Assembly (NCBI RefSeq): GCF_028737265.1
Contig: NZ_JAQZAK010000003.1
Location: forward strand, 62,001 to 126,000
DNA from: Actinomycetospora callitridis
GTDB lineage: Bacteria; Actinomycetota; Actinomycetes; Mycobacteriales; Pseudonocardiaceae
Direction of reading: 5' to 3'
DNA length: 64,000 nucleotides
The notes under the pieces are model-generated. The model saw only the letters and a program-made list of their open reading frames with translations. It searched no databases and was not told where the DNA came from. Positions 32,697 through 41,312 of the stretch are shown here, piece by piece; position 1 is the stretch's first letter; each line of letters opens with the position of its first letter. The translations under genes were made by a program, and so were the position numbers.

Positions 32697-33823
32697 GCGC
32701 CGCTCCGGCGGCTGAACGCTCCGGGCTCGCCCGGCTGCGGCTGGCCGCGCTCTACGCGGGCGGCTTCCTCGGCCCGTTCGGTGGCGGGGTCACCGCGTCG
32801 ATGCTGCCCGAGCTGGGCGCCGACCTCGGGCTGTCGCCGTCGGCCGCCTCGGCGTCGCTGACCGCGTACCTGCTCCCCTTCGCGCTGCTCATGCTCGTGT
32901 CGGGGACGCTCGGCCAGCGCTGGGGCGCGGCCCGCACCGTGCGCGTCGCCTACGTCGCCTACGTCGTGTTCTCGCTGCTCGGCGCCGTGGCGGGCGAGGG
33001 CTGGCTCTTCCTCGCGGCGCGGGCCCTGCAGGGGGCGGCCAACGCGTTCACCACTCCCCTGCTGCTGGCGTCGCTCGCCGCGGCCACGCCGCCGGAGCGT
33101 CTCGGGCGCTCGCTCGGCGTCTACGGGTCCCTGCAGGCCGCCGGGATGACGTTCGCGCCGCTGGTCGGTGGGCTCGCCGCGGAGGTCGACTGGCGTCTCG
33201 CCTTCGTCGGCGTGGCCGTGGTCGCCGCGCTGCTGGCGGTGGCCGGGCTGCCCGCGGACCCGCCCGCCGACCCCGGCGACCGGCCCCGCCTGCGCGACGC
33301 CTGGCGCCCGTCGGTGTTGCGGCTCGGGCTCGTCGCCGGGCTGGCGTGGGGCGCGCTGGGCGGGCTGTCGTTCCTCGTCGCCCTGCGCGTGGAGGACGCC
33401 TTCGCTCTCGGCGCCGGGCTCCGGGGCGCGCTGCTCACGGCCTTCGGCGTCGCCGGACTGCTCACCGCGCGCCTCGTCGGGGCCGGCGTGGACCGCCTCG
33501 GACCGCGCGTCGTCGTGCGCCTCGGCGCGCTCGCCGCCGCGGTGCTCGTCGCCGCGATCGGCCTGCTGCCGTCGGCGATCGCGGTGGCCGCGGTCTGGGC
33601 GCTCGCCGGGGCGGCCGCCCAGCTGGTGCTCGTCGGTGTCAACGCCCTGGTCCTGCGCGGGGGCACCGCCGGCGGGGTGTCGGTGGTGCAGGCCCTGCGC
33701 TTCCTCGGTGCCGCCGCCGCGCCCGCGGTGTTCCTCGCGCCCTACCACCTCTCCCCCGTCGCGGCCTTCGGCCTGGCGGGGGTCCTGCTCGCCGGAGCCG
33801 CGGCGCTGGTGCCGCGGCGCTGA
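32693..33823 (+). CDS. MFS transporter
   Basis: 376 residues with about 12 hydrophobic segments. The conserved loop between helices 2 and 3 reads GTLGQRWGAARTVRVAY. It belongs broadly to the drug/sugar MFS group, probably an exporter, with no clear substrate. The GTG start overlaps the PAC2 stop by 4 bp (GTGA), so it is translationally coupled. The C-terminus runs into the 113-bp tandem repeat region, which begins right after its stop codon. Confidence 0.82.
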   Translation: MSAAPAAERSGLARLRLAALYAGGFLGPFGGGVTASMLPELGADLGLSPSAASASLTAYLLPFALLMLVSGTLGQRWGAARTVRVAYVAYVVFSLLGAVAGEGWLFLAARALQGAANAFTTPLLLASLAAATPPERLGRSLGVYGSLQAAGMTFAPLVGGLAAEVDWRLAFVGVAVVAALLAVAGLPADPPADPGDRPRLRDAWRPSVLRLGLVAGLAWGALGGLSFLVALRVEDAFALGAGLRGALLTAFGVAGLLTARLVGAGVDRLGPRVVVRLGALAAAVLVAAIGLLPSAIAVAAVWALAGAAAQLVLVGVNALVLRGGTAGGVSVVQALRFLGAAAAPAVFLAPYHLSPVAAFGLAGVLLAGAAALVPRR

Positions 33824-33824
33824 T

Positions 33825-34083
33825 CCGTCGGGCCGGCTGGACGGTGACGGCGCTCGGGGCGCGACCGACCTCGGCGTGACACTTCGGTTCTCGAAGCGTC
33901 GCGCGTGCTCGAGGGCACGTTCGGCAGCCGTTCGAGCCCGTCGGGCCGGCTGGGCGGTGACGGCGCCCGGGGCGCGACCGACCTCGGCGCGACGCTTCGG
34001 TTCTCGAAGCGTCGTGTGCGTCGAGGGGCACGTTCGGCAGCCGTTCGAGCGCGTCGACGCTGCGCAACGTGCCCCTCGTGGGC
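33825..34083. repeat. 113-bp tandem direct repeat ending in a palindromic element
   Basis: Two copies of a unit of about 113 bp, starting ccgtcgggccggctgg at 33825 and 33938, fill the gap between the MFS and eccB genes. Each carries an internal hairpin (cttcggttctcgaag) and the left half of a palindrome (gagggcacgttcggcagccg). Only the second copy is followed by the matching right arm aacgtgcccctcg (34066-34078), giving a full hairpin at 34022-34078 that repeats the element at 22972-23034. The two flanking genes are convergent. Confidence 0.85.
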
Positions 34084-34085
34084 GC

Positions 34086-35495
34086 TCAGCGCGCCGACTG
34101 GGCCGCGACGGCGTCGAGGGTCGGGCCGCGCGGGAGCAGGTCGAGCACCGCGCGGGGGGCCGGGCGGGGCGTACCGAGGCCCAGGGCGGCGGCGCTCGCG
34201 GGGTCCGGGACGGCGAACACCCGCCCGCCGGGGTCGACGAGCACGCCGGCAGCAGGATCGGTAGAGGCGGGCGCTCCCGGCGCGACCGGGACGACGTAGG
34301 TCCCGCCACCGGCGACCCAGGCGCCGTCGAGCGGGGGCCCGACCAGCGGGGTGGGTTCGACCGGCCCGGGGAACGCGGACGAGGCGAAGACGGCGGCGGC
34401 GCCGGAGGCCTCGGCGCGCACGCAGGTGGTGCTGGCCTCGTCGTAGGTGACCAGCCGGGGGGTCGCCGACGGGTAGGCGCGCACGTCGACGACCCCGACC
34501 CGCGGGACGGCGGCGAGCCGGCCGGGCGGGACGGCGGCGATCCCGGGGTCGGCGGCCGGGTCGGGGTTGGCGAAGCGGGCGAGCTGGGCGATCACCGCCG
34601 GCACCTCCTGCACCCCGGTGGCGGCGACGAGGAAGAAGCGCCCGCCGTCGGGGCTCACGACGGCGCCGACGGGCACGCCGAGCGCGGCGGTGCGGGCGTC
34701 GGTGGGCGTGCCCCCGCTGCCGGGGACCTGCACGGGGACGAGCGGCGGGGCCTCGGGCAGCGTGCCGAGCAGGGCCGGGCCGGCGTTCCGGGGGCGCGCA
34801 CCGGTGAGCTCGAGGCCTCGGACCACGGACCCCAACGACGGGTCGATGCGCGCCCGGCGCCCCTCGGTGACGAGCCAGAACCCGTCGGGGCCGCGCAGCA
34901 GCAGCGCCTCGTCGGCCGCGAGCGGGCGCCCGGGCGTCGGGACCCCGCCGAGCGCGACGGTGGTGACCGCCGGGTCGGCGGCGGGGTCGGGCACCGAGGG
35001 GTCGAGCGTCGCGCGGTCGCAGATCGCCCAGGCGTCGGGGGCGGGAGCGGCCGGGTCCGGCAGCACCGACGGCGCGCCGGGGATGCCTGCCGGCGCGGTG
35101 CGGGGCGCGTCGGCGAGGGCGTCGTCGCGGACCGGCACCGGGGGCCCGCCCACCTCGGTGTTACCGGCCGCCCCGGCGAGCAGGCGCGCAGACGCGAGGT
35201 TCAGGGCCGGGACCAGGCGGTCCGGGCCGTGGGCCACGGCGTAGAGCGCCCCGGAGGGCTCGCCGCGCACCACCGACTCGTCGCGCCACCCCTCGTCGCC
35301 GCGCACGAGCCCGACCACGGCGAACCCCACGAGCACCAGCACCGCGAGCACCGTGCCCACGAGCAGCGCGCGATTCTGGCGGCGCCCCGGGTCGTGGCGC
35401 GGCGTCGGGTCGCGGTCGACCAGCGCGGACTCCAGGCGGCGCACGGCGAAGCGGTGCGCCTGGACCTGGGTCGCGGAGGGCGGTTCCGAGGGCAC
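34086..35495 (-). CDS. eccB: Type VII (ESX) secretion protein EccB-like
   Basis: 469 residues: a short basic cytoplasmic N-terminus with ATQVQAHRFAVRRLESALVDRDP, a near-signature EccB start, one membrane helix (about 43-63), then a large extracytoplasmic domain containing repeated beta units and two Cys (AICDRATL, TTCVRAE). In mycobacteria EccB is a core component of the ESX membrane complex. No EccC, EccD, EccE, MycP or WXG100 gene is visible nearby, so this copy is orphaned in the window. The start is a GTG. Confidence 0.87.
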   Translation of the reverse strand: MPSEPPSATQVQAHRFAVRRLESALVDRDPTPRHDPGRRQNRALLVGTVLAVLVLVGFAVVGLVRGDEGWRDESVVRGEPSGALYAVAHGPDRLVPALNLASARLLAGAAGNTEVGGPPVPVRDDALADAPRTAPAGIPGAPSVLPDPAAPAPDAWAICDRATLDPSVPDPAADPAVTTVALGGVPTPGRPLAADEALLLRGPDGFWLVTEGRRARIDPSLGSVVRGLELTGARPRNAGPALLGTLPEAPPLVPVQVPGSGGTPTDARTAALGVPVGAVVSPDGGRFFLVAATGVQEVPAVIAQLARFANPDPAADPGIAAVPPGRLAAVPRVGVVDVRAYPSATPRLVTYDEASTTCVRAEASGAAAVFASSAFPGPVEPTPLVGPPLDGAWVAGGGTYVVPVAPGAPASTDPAAGVLVDPGGRVFAVPDPASAAALGLGTPRPAPRAVLDLLPRGPTLDAVAAQSAR

Positions 35496-35546
35496 AGCGG
35501 GATGCGTACCGCATGTGAGCGATCCGGGTCGTCGAAACGGCCCAAC

Positions 35547-35903
35547 TCACTCACGTGCGCGGTGCGCCTCCAGCTGGGCGAGGTCGACCCACTCGAGCGT
35601 GCGGGCGTGGGTGGCCTCGAGGACGACCGGCGGGGCGGCGCCGCCCTCGAGCGCCTCCTGCCAGCGGCTCGCGCACAGGCACCAGCGGTCGCCCGGTTTC
35701 AGCCCCGGGAAGCCGGCGTCGGCGCGGGTCAGGTCGTTGCCGCGCTCCGCGGAGTAGGTCAGGAACTCCTCGGTGACGCGGGCGCACACGGTGTGCACGC
35801 CCGCGTCGTCGGGACCGGTCTCGCAACAGCCGTTGCGGTAGAAGCCGGTGACGGGGTCGTGACTGCAGTCGGCGAGCTCGCCGCCGAGGACGTTGCGGGG
35901 CAT
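35547..35903 (-). CDS. DUF2237-family protein
   Basis: 118 residues starting MPRNVLGGELADCSHDPVTGFYRNGCC. The sequence matches the DUF2237 family, with its conserved Cys-rich N-terminal motif (NGCCETGPDDAGVHTVCARVT) and the central WCLCASRWQEAL. The family is widespread in bacteria and has no assigned biochemical role. Clustered Cys suggest metal or redox chemistry, but that is a guess. It begins 18 bp after mshC and is probably cotranscribed. Confidence 0.85.
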   Translation of the reverse strand: MPRNVLGGELADCSHDPVTGFYRNGCCETGPDDAGVHTVCARVTEEFLTYSAERGNDLTRADAGFPGLKPGDRWCLCASRWQEALEGGAAPPVVLEATHARTLEWVDLAQLEAHRARE

Positions 35904-35921
35904 GCGCGGGAGGTACCCGCG

Positions 35922-37172
35922 TCAGCGCAGCGTGACCCCGAGCAGGGCGTCGGCGGTGTCGGCGAGGCGCGTCGGCCCGTCGGCGGTCCACCCCTCGCCG
36001 CCGCGGCGCAGCAGCACCTCGTCGGCCCAGGCGTCGATCGCCGCGAGCGCCCCGGGCGTGTCGAGGTCGTCCGCGAGGTGCGCGCGCACCCGGGCGATCG
36101 TGTCCTCGGGGTCGGGCCCGGTCGGCGCCGCGACCGCGTCGCGCCAGCGGTGCAGCCGCGCCTGGCCGCCGGTCAGCAGGTCCGCGGTCCAGGACCGGTC
36201 GGTGCGCCAGTGCCCGCTCATCAGGGCCAGGCGCACGGCCAGGGGGTCGACGCGGTCGGCCCGCAGGCGGGAGACGAAGACGAGGTTGCCCTTGGACTTC
36301 GACATCTTCTCGCCGTCGAGCCCGATCATCCCGGCGTGGCAGTAGTGCCGGGCCAGCGGGTGCGCGCCGGTGAGGGCCTCGGCGTGCGCCGAGCCGTACT
36401 CGTGGTGCGGGAAGGCGAGGTCCGAGCCGCCGCCCTGGACGTCGTACTGGTCGCCGAGACGGTTCAGGGCGATGGCCGCGCACTCGACGTGCCAGCCGGG
36501 GCGTCCCTCGCCGAGGTCGGAGGTCCACGACGGCTCGCCCTCGCGGGCCATGCGCCACAGGAGCGCGTCGAGCGGGTCCCGCTTGCCCCGGCGGTCGGGG
36601 TCGCCGCCGCGCTGCGGGAACACCTCGCGCATCCGTGCCTCGTCGTAGCGCGAGACGTAGCCGAAGTCCCGGGTGGCGGTGTGGTCGTGGTAGACGTCCG
36701 GGAACTCGGCGTCGTCGGCGCGGTAGGCCGCGCCGCTGGCCAGGAGCTTGCCCACCAGCTCGCTGATCTCGTCCATGGCCTCGACGGCCCCGATGAAGTC
36801 ACGGGGCGGGAGGATCCGCAGGGCGGCCATGTCCTCGCGGAACAGCGCCGTCTCGCGCATCCCGAGCACGACCCAGTCGTCCTTGTCCCGCTCGGCCCGC
36901 TCGAGCAGCGGGTCGTCGATGTCGGTGACGTTCTGGACGTAGTGCACGTCGTGGCCCGCGTCGAGCCACAGGCGGTGGATCAGGTCGAACGCCAGGTAGG
37001 TCGCCGCGTGGCCGAGGTGCGTCGCGTCGTAGGGCGTGATGCCGCAGACGTACATCCGGGCCGTGGCCCCCGGCGTGGTGGGTCGGATGTCCCCACCCGC
37101 CGTGTCGTGCAACCTCAGCGGGGGCGGGCTGCCGGGCACCCGCGGGACGTCGACCGATGACCACGCTCGCAT
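35922..37172 (-). CDS. mshC: Cysteine--GlcN-inositol ligase MshC (mycothiol biosynthesis)
   Basis: 416 residues from the ATG giving [14 protein letters not shown], matching the start of known MshC proteins. It ATP-dependently joins cysteine to GlcN-Ins, the penultimate step of mycothiol synthesis. The fold is class I aminoacyl-tRNA synthetase, like CysS: the HIGH-type motif reads [13 protein letters not shown] is present as KMSKSKG, and the zinc/substrate Cys is in [15 protein letters not shown]. Longer upstream reading is discarded. The enzyme marks the organism as a mycothiol producer. Confidence 0.96.
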   Translation of the reverse strand: MRAWSSVDVPRVPGSPPPLRLHDTAGGDIRPTTPGATARMYVCGITPYDATHLGHAATYLAFDLIHRLWLDAGHDVHYVQNVTDIDDPLLERAERDKDDWVVLGMRETALFREDMAALRILPPRDFIGAVEAMDEISELVGKLLASGAAYRADDAEFPDVYHDHTATRDFGYVSRYDEARMREVFPQRGGDPDRRGKRDPLDALLWRMAREGEPSWTSDLGEGRPGWHVECAAIALNRLGDQYDVQGGGSDLAFPHHEYGSAHAEALTGAHPLARHYCHAGMIGLDGEKMSKSKGNLVFVSRLRADRVDPLAVRLALMSGHWRTDRSWTADLLTGGQARLHRWRDAVAAPTGPDPEDTIARVRAHLADDLDTPGALAAIDAWADEVLLRRGGEGWTADGPTRLADTADALLGVTLR

Positions 37173-37476
37173 GCCCCCGAGCCTAAGCCCGTCGCAGCGG
37201 TGCCCGCCCCGACTCGTGGCGAACCGCTCGCGCCTGCGGTGCGAACACCGTGGTGGACCCCGGCCGGGTCGAGTCAGCAGGACGTCGTGGGCGAGCACTC
37301 CGCCCTGCACGGGATGACGGACCCGGCCGGGGTGGCCAGGAGTCGCGGGGGGGGATCGACTCCAGCCACGATCGAGCGTAACCGCTTTCCCTCGCGGTGG
37401 CGCCCTGTGGTCGAGGCGGGGTCAATCGGACACCAGGCGTTGGGCCGTGTGGTGGATGGGCCCCGCGCCCGATGCC
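37173..37476. other. Intergenic region between mshC and the VWA gene, no gene seen
   Basis: 304 bp without a convincing coding region. The mshC promoter should lie in the half near its start. An 80-codon minus-strand frame is present, but it is Arg/Pro/Ser-rich with no family resemblance, as expected for chance frames at this GC content. Confidence 0.6.
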
Positions 37477-39477
37477 TCAGCGTCGTCGGCGACTCGCCAG
37501 GTAGTCGCTGACCACCGCGGCCCCGAGACCGTCCAGGTCCGGATTGACGACCCGCCCGCCCGCACGCCGGGCGACGAGGTCGACGAACGCCTCCAGGCGC
37601 GGGTCCTCCCCGAGCATGAACACGGTCATCGCCGCGTGCAGGCGCGCCAGCGCGTCGACCTCGTTGAGCGTCGCGCGCAGCGTCTCCGGGCTCGGGGGGT
37701 AGTCGAACGCCGCGTGCCCGTCCGGCTCGAGGTGCGCGGTCGGCTCGCCGTCGGTGACGACGAGGACCACCGGCGCTGCGTCGATGTTCTTGCGCAGGTG
37801 ACGGCCCGCGAGCAGCAGCGCGTGGTGCAGGTTCGTGCCCTGCTCCCAGGCGCCCTCCAGCGCGGTCAGCTCCCCGAGCTCGACCTCCTTGGCGTGCCGG
37901 CCGAACGTGATGAGCTGCAGCGCGTCGCCCCGGAACCGCGTGGACACCAGGTGGTGCAGGGCCAGCGCCGTGCGCTTCATCGGCACCCAGCGCCCGTCGG
38001 CGACCATCGACCACGAGGTGTCGACGCACAGCGCCACCGCGGCCCGGGTGCGCTGCTCGGTCTCGACGATCTCCACGTCGGAGACGTCGAGGTCGCGCAC
38101 ATCGCCGCCGGCCTTGCGCATCTCCGCGTTCAGCAGCGTGCGCGAGACGTCCCAGCGTTCGGTGTCGCCGAACGACCACGGGCGCGTCGCGCCCGTCGCC
38201 TCCCCCGCCGCACCGGATCGCTGGGTCTCCCGCTCGCCGCGACGGGTCGACAGGGAGCCGACGACGTCGCGCAGCGAGGACTGCCCGAGCTGGCGCAGCG
38301 CCTTCGGCGAGAGCATCAGCGAGCCGTCGGCGGCGCGCTGGAAGACGCCCTGCTCCTCCAGCTCACGCTGCAGCTCGGCCAGGCGCTGGGCGTCGACGCG
38401 GGCCTGCTCGCCGAGGGTCGCCTCGAGGGCCTCGAGGTCGATGTCCTCCATCCGCGCGCCCGGGTAGGACTGCGAGAGCTGCTCGGCCAGGGCGTCCATC
38501 TGCCCCAGCTCCTCCATGGCCCGGGTGGCCTCGCCCATGCCCATCGGGTCGTCGCCGCGGAAGCGGCCGCGACCCTGCCAGTCCTCGCCGGGGCGCATGC
38601 CCTGGAGCTGCTGGTCCAGCCGGGAGAGCTGCTCGGCCAGCCGCGGGTCGCCGAAGGCCTGCTGCATGAGGCCCTCGAGCTCGGCGCGCTGCTCGGCCGA
38701 CAGCGAGTTCATCATCCGCTGGGCCGCGGCGGCCCTCTCGGCGAGCAGGTCGATCAGCTCGTCGGTGGTCTGCGGGTTCTCCGGGAAGAACTCGCCGTGC
38801 TTTGCCATGAACTCGCCGAACTGCTCGGCGGTGTCCTCGCCGCGACCGTGCGCCTCGAGCAGGTCGTTCAGGTCCGAGATCATCTCGCGGACCCGCTCGA
38901 CGTCCTCCGGCGTCGCGTTCTCCATGGCCTGCTTCATGCCCTGGAAGCGCTGGTCGAGCGCCTCCCGGCCCAGCAGGTCCTGGATCTGCTCGTAGGCCTG
39001 GCGCGCCTCGGCGTTGCGCCAGTCGTAGTCCTGCAGCTCGGCCACGGCCCCCGCGGGTGACGGGGGCAGCGCGTCGAGCTGCATCTCGCGGAACCGGGCG
39101 TCGTCGGAGTCCTCGGCCTGCAGGGAGTTCCGCTCGGCCTCGAGCGCCCGCTCGAGCAGCTCGCGGACCTCCTGCAGCGTCCCGTCGAGACGGTGTTCGC
39201 GCTGCAGCTTGCTGCGCCGCTCGTTGAGCCGGCGCATGAGGTCGTCGAGACCCTGCTGGTCGCCCAGCCCGCGGCGCATCAGCTCGCGCATCGCCTGCCG
39301 CGGCGACGTGCCCTCCATGACGTCGCGGCCGAGCTCGTCCATCGCCGACCGCAGGTCGAACGGCGGCGCCAGGGGGTCCGGCCCGTCGTAGAAGCGGCCG
39401 TAGGAGTAGCGCCCGCTGCGCGGGCCGCCCCCTGGGCCGCCCTCTGGGCCGCCGCTCGGGTTCGGGTCAGCCGCCAT
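37477..39477 (-). CDS. VWA-domain protein, partner of the upstream MoxR-like ATPase
   Basis: 666 residues: a Gly/Pro-rich N-terminus, a long acidic, Gln/Leu-rich helical middle (about 50-400, probable coiled coils), and a C-terminal von Willebrand A domain with the MIDAS motif DTSWSM and metal-ligand Thr/Asp (EQGTNLHH, VVTDGEPTAH). Such proteins pair with MoxR/magnesium-chelatase-like ATPases to form metal-dependent chaperone-like complexes that remodel protein partners. It overlaps the upstream ATPase gene by 11 bp. It matches Rv0959-type proteins. Confidence 0.87.
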   Translation of the reverse strand: MAADPNPSGGPEGGPGGGPRSGRYSYGRFYDGPDPLAPPFDLRSAMDELGRDVMEGTSPRQAMRELMRRGLGDQQGLDDLMRRLNERRSKLQREHRLDGTLQEVRELLERALEAERNSLQAEDSDDARFREMQLDALPPSPAGAVAELQDYDWRNAEARQAYEQIQDLLGREALDQRFQGMKQAMENATPEDVERVREMISDLNDLLEAHGRGEDTAEQFGEFMAKHGEFFPENPQTTDELIDLLAERAAAAQRMMNSLSAEQRAELEGLMQQAFGDPRLAEQLSRLDQQLQGMRPGEDWQGRGRFRGDDPMGMGEATRAMEELGQMDALAEQLSQSYPGARMEDIDLEALEATLGEQARVDAQRLAELQRELEEQGVFQRAADGSLMLSPKALRQLGQSSLRDVVGSLSTRRGERETQRSGAAGEATGATRPWSFGDTERWDVSRTLLNAEMRKAGGDVRDLDVSDVEIVETEQRTRAAVALCVDTSWSMVADGRWVPMKRTALALHHLVSTRFRGDALQLITFGRHAKEVELGELTALEGAWEQGTNLHHALLLAGRHLRKNIDAAPVVLVVTDGEPTAHLEPDGHAAFDYPPSPETLRATLNEVDALARLHAAMTVFMLGEDPRLEAFVDLVARRAGGRVVNPDLDGLGAAVVSDYLASRRRR

Positions 39478-40894
39478 AGGCCACCGTTCCGTCCTCGGCG
39501 TCGTCGTCCTTCGCCAGCTTGCGGGTGAGGTACAGGTGCTCGAGGGCGAGCTCGACGGCGCTGGCCAGGGGCCCGGGGGCCTCCGTGCCGGCGGCGCCGA
39601 GGCGCTCCGCGACCGTGTAGACGACCGAGATCGAGGGCAGGGCGTCGACGACGTCCTTGGCGGCGATCCGGTCGCCCGTGACGACCCGCCGGTCGCCCTC
39701 CAGGGCCGACACGCCGTCGGCGAGCGGGGTCAGGTCGACCCCGGCGAGGCGGGCGCGGGCGGTCTCGGAGATCGAGCGGCGCAGCAGGTGCGTGAGCAGC
39801 TCGGCCTCGCGGCCCTCCTCCCCCGACTCGAACTCGAGCTTGCCGCGCAGCACCGGCGGCACCGCCTCGAGGTCGACGGGACGCGCCACGGCGATGTCCT
39901 CGCCGGTGACCGCGGCCCGGCGCAGCGCGGCGGCCGCGACGGTCTCGGCCGCCGCGATCGAGAACCGGGCAGACACGCCGCTGCGCTGGTCGATCGCGCC
40001 GGAGCCCCGCAGGTGGCGGGTGAAGCGGGCGAGGACCTCGACGAGGTGGTCGGGCACGTCGGCGACGAGGTGCGCCTCCTGGTGCACGAGCGCGATCTCG
40101 CCGGCGATCTCGAGCGGGTAGTGCGTGCGGACCTCGGCCCCGAAGCGGTCCTTGAGCGGGGTGATGATCCGCCCGCGGTTCGTGTAGTCCTCGGGGTTCG
40201 CGCTGGCCACGAGCATGATGTCCAGCGGCAGGCGCAGCGTGTAGCCGCGCACCTGGATGTCGCGCTCCTCCATGACGTTGAGCAGCGCGACCTGGATGCG
40301 CTCGGCGAGATCGGGCAGTTCGTTGATCGTCACGATGCCGCGGTGCGCGCGCGGCACGAGGCCGTAGTGGATGGTCTCGGGGTCGCCCAGGCTGCGGCCC
40401 TCGGCGACCTTGACGGGGTCGACGTCGCCGATGAGGTCGGCGACGGAGGTGTCGGGCGTGGCCAGCTTCTCGGCGTAGCGCTCGGAGCGGTGCCGCCAGG
40501 TGATCGGCAGGTCGTCGCCCTCGTCGGCGACGCGGCGACGGCTCGCCGGCGTGATCGGCTCACCGGGGTGCTCGCCGATCTCGGAGCCGGCGATCACCGG
40601 CGTCCACTCGTCGAGCAGGGCGACGAGGCTGCGCAGCAGGCGTGTCTTGCCCTGCCCGCGCTCGCCGAGCAGCACCACGTCGTGGCCGGCGAGCACCGCG
40701 CGCTCGAACTGAGGGAGCACGGTGCGGTCGAACCCGACGATCCCCGGCCACGGGTCCGCGCCGGCGCGCAGCCGGGCGAGGAGGTTGTCGCGCAGTTCGG
40801 TCCGGACGCCCTTGGGCGTGGCCGCCGGGTGGCCGCTGCGCGCGAGCTCACCGGCGGTGGTGGGGAGATCTGCAGGAGCGGAAGGGGTGCTCAC
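39467..40894 (-). CDS. MoxR/magnesium-chelatase-like AAA ATPase
   Basis: 475 residues with Walker A GERGQGKT at about 78-85, Walker B region GIVTINELPDL, and sensor 1 ASANPEDYTNRG. This is the Rv0958-type magnesium-chelatase-subunit-I-like group. With the following VWA protein it probably forms a MoxR/VWA pair that uses ATP to insert a cofactor or remodel a target. There is no sign of bacteriochlorophyll genes, so a real chelatase role is unlikely. The start is an ATG. Confidence 0.87.
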   Translation of the reverse strand: MSTPSAPADLPTTAGELARSGHPAATPKGVRTELRDNLLARLRAGADPWPGIVGFDRTVLPQFERAVLAGHDVVLLGERGQGKTRLLRSLVALLDEWTPVIAGSEIGEHPGEPITPASRRRVADEGDDLPITWRHRSERYAEKLATPDTSVADLIGDVDPVKVAEGRSLGDPETIHYGLVPRAHRGIVTINELPDLAERIQVALLNVMEERDIQVRGYTLRLPLDIMLVASANPEDYTNRGRIITPLKDRFGAEVRTHYPLEIAGEIALVHQEAHLVADVPDHLVEVLARFTRHLRGSGAIDQRSGVSARFSIAAAETVAAAALRRAAVTGEDIAVARPVDLEAVPPVLRGKLEFESGEEGREAELLTHLLRRSISETARARLAGVDLTPLADGVSALEGDRRVVTGDRIAAKDVVDALPSISVVYTVAERLGAAGTEAPGPLASAVELALEHLYLTRKLAKDDDAEDGTVAYGG

Positions 40895-40969
40895 CCCTCC
40901 ACGCTACGTCCGCGACGACGATCCGGCTCCCGTGAGCGGAGATCGCGCGCGGGGCGCGGTGACCCGACG

Positions 40970-41143
40970 GTGGCCCCTGACGTCCGATCAGCCGGCTGGT
41001 TCCGCCCCGGCCTAGCGCCCGGAGCACGCGGCCCCGCCGTGCTCGTCGGCCGCGTCGACGCCGAGCTGCGGCTCATCGCCCACGGGGGCGCCGCCGCCGG
41101 GGACGACCTGATCGTCCACGCCCGCCTGACCGGGCAGGGCTGA
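40970..41143 (+). pseudogene. Fragment of a class E/F-type sortase-like gene (decayed)
   Basis: An open stretch of 57 codons from a GTG to TGA encodes AGWFRPGLAPGARGPAVLVG followed by RVDAEL, then AAGDDLIVHARL. It resembles the middle of class F sortases (GWY-x-G-x-PG-x-x-GPAV-x-GHVD ... PGD-x-x-V). The catalytic His of the GHVD box is Arg here. No TLxTC Cys or downstream Arg motif follows, and there is no signal peptide upstream. I read it as a degraded remnant; a short unrelated protein is the alternative. Confidence 0.4.
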
Positions 41144-41312
41144 GCCCCGGAGGGACGGCCTCGGCGGGAGACGCTTCGGTTGTCGAAGCTTCACCACGGA
41201 GATGTCGACCTCCCTCGGCCCCGGGAGCTGTCTCGAGGCTCCTGCTTGCGCGCCACGGGGCGCGTCCGCTTCGCTCCGTGCCGCCGTCACGCGAGCGAGG
41301 AGAGGCCACCCC
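41144..41312. other. Gap upstream of the SDR gene with a small palindrome
   Basis: 169 bp with no gene. A hairpin with arms cgcttcg and cgaagct at about 41172-41190 (cgcttcggttgtcgaagct) resembles the cttcggttctcgaag hairpins inside the 113-bp repeat near 33.9 kb. A purine-rich stretch gcgaggagagg precedes the SDR ATG and is its probable ribosome-binding site. Confidence 0.5.

Noticed and set aside
33168..37160. 1330-codon plus-strand open frame
   Set aside because: It runs across eccB, the DUF2237 gene and mshC on the other strand and across the 113-bp repeat, and its composition is that of a frame shadow.
37183..37425. 80-codon minus-strand frame between mshC and the VWA gene
   Set aside because: Composition (Arg, Pro, Ser) and lack of ribosome-binding site argue against coding.
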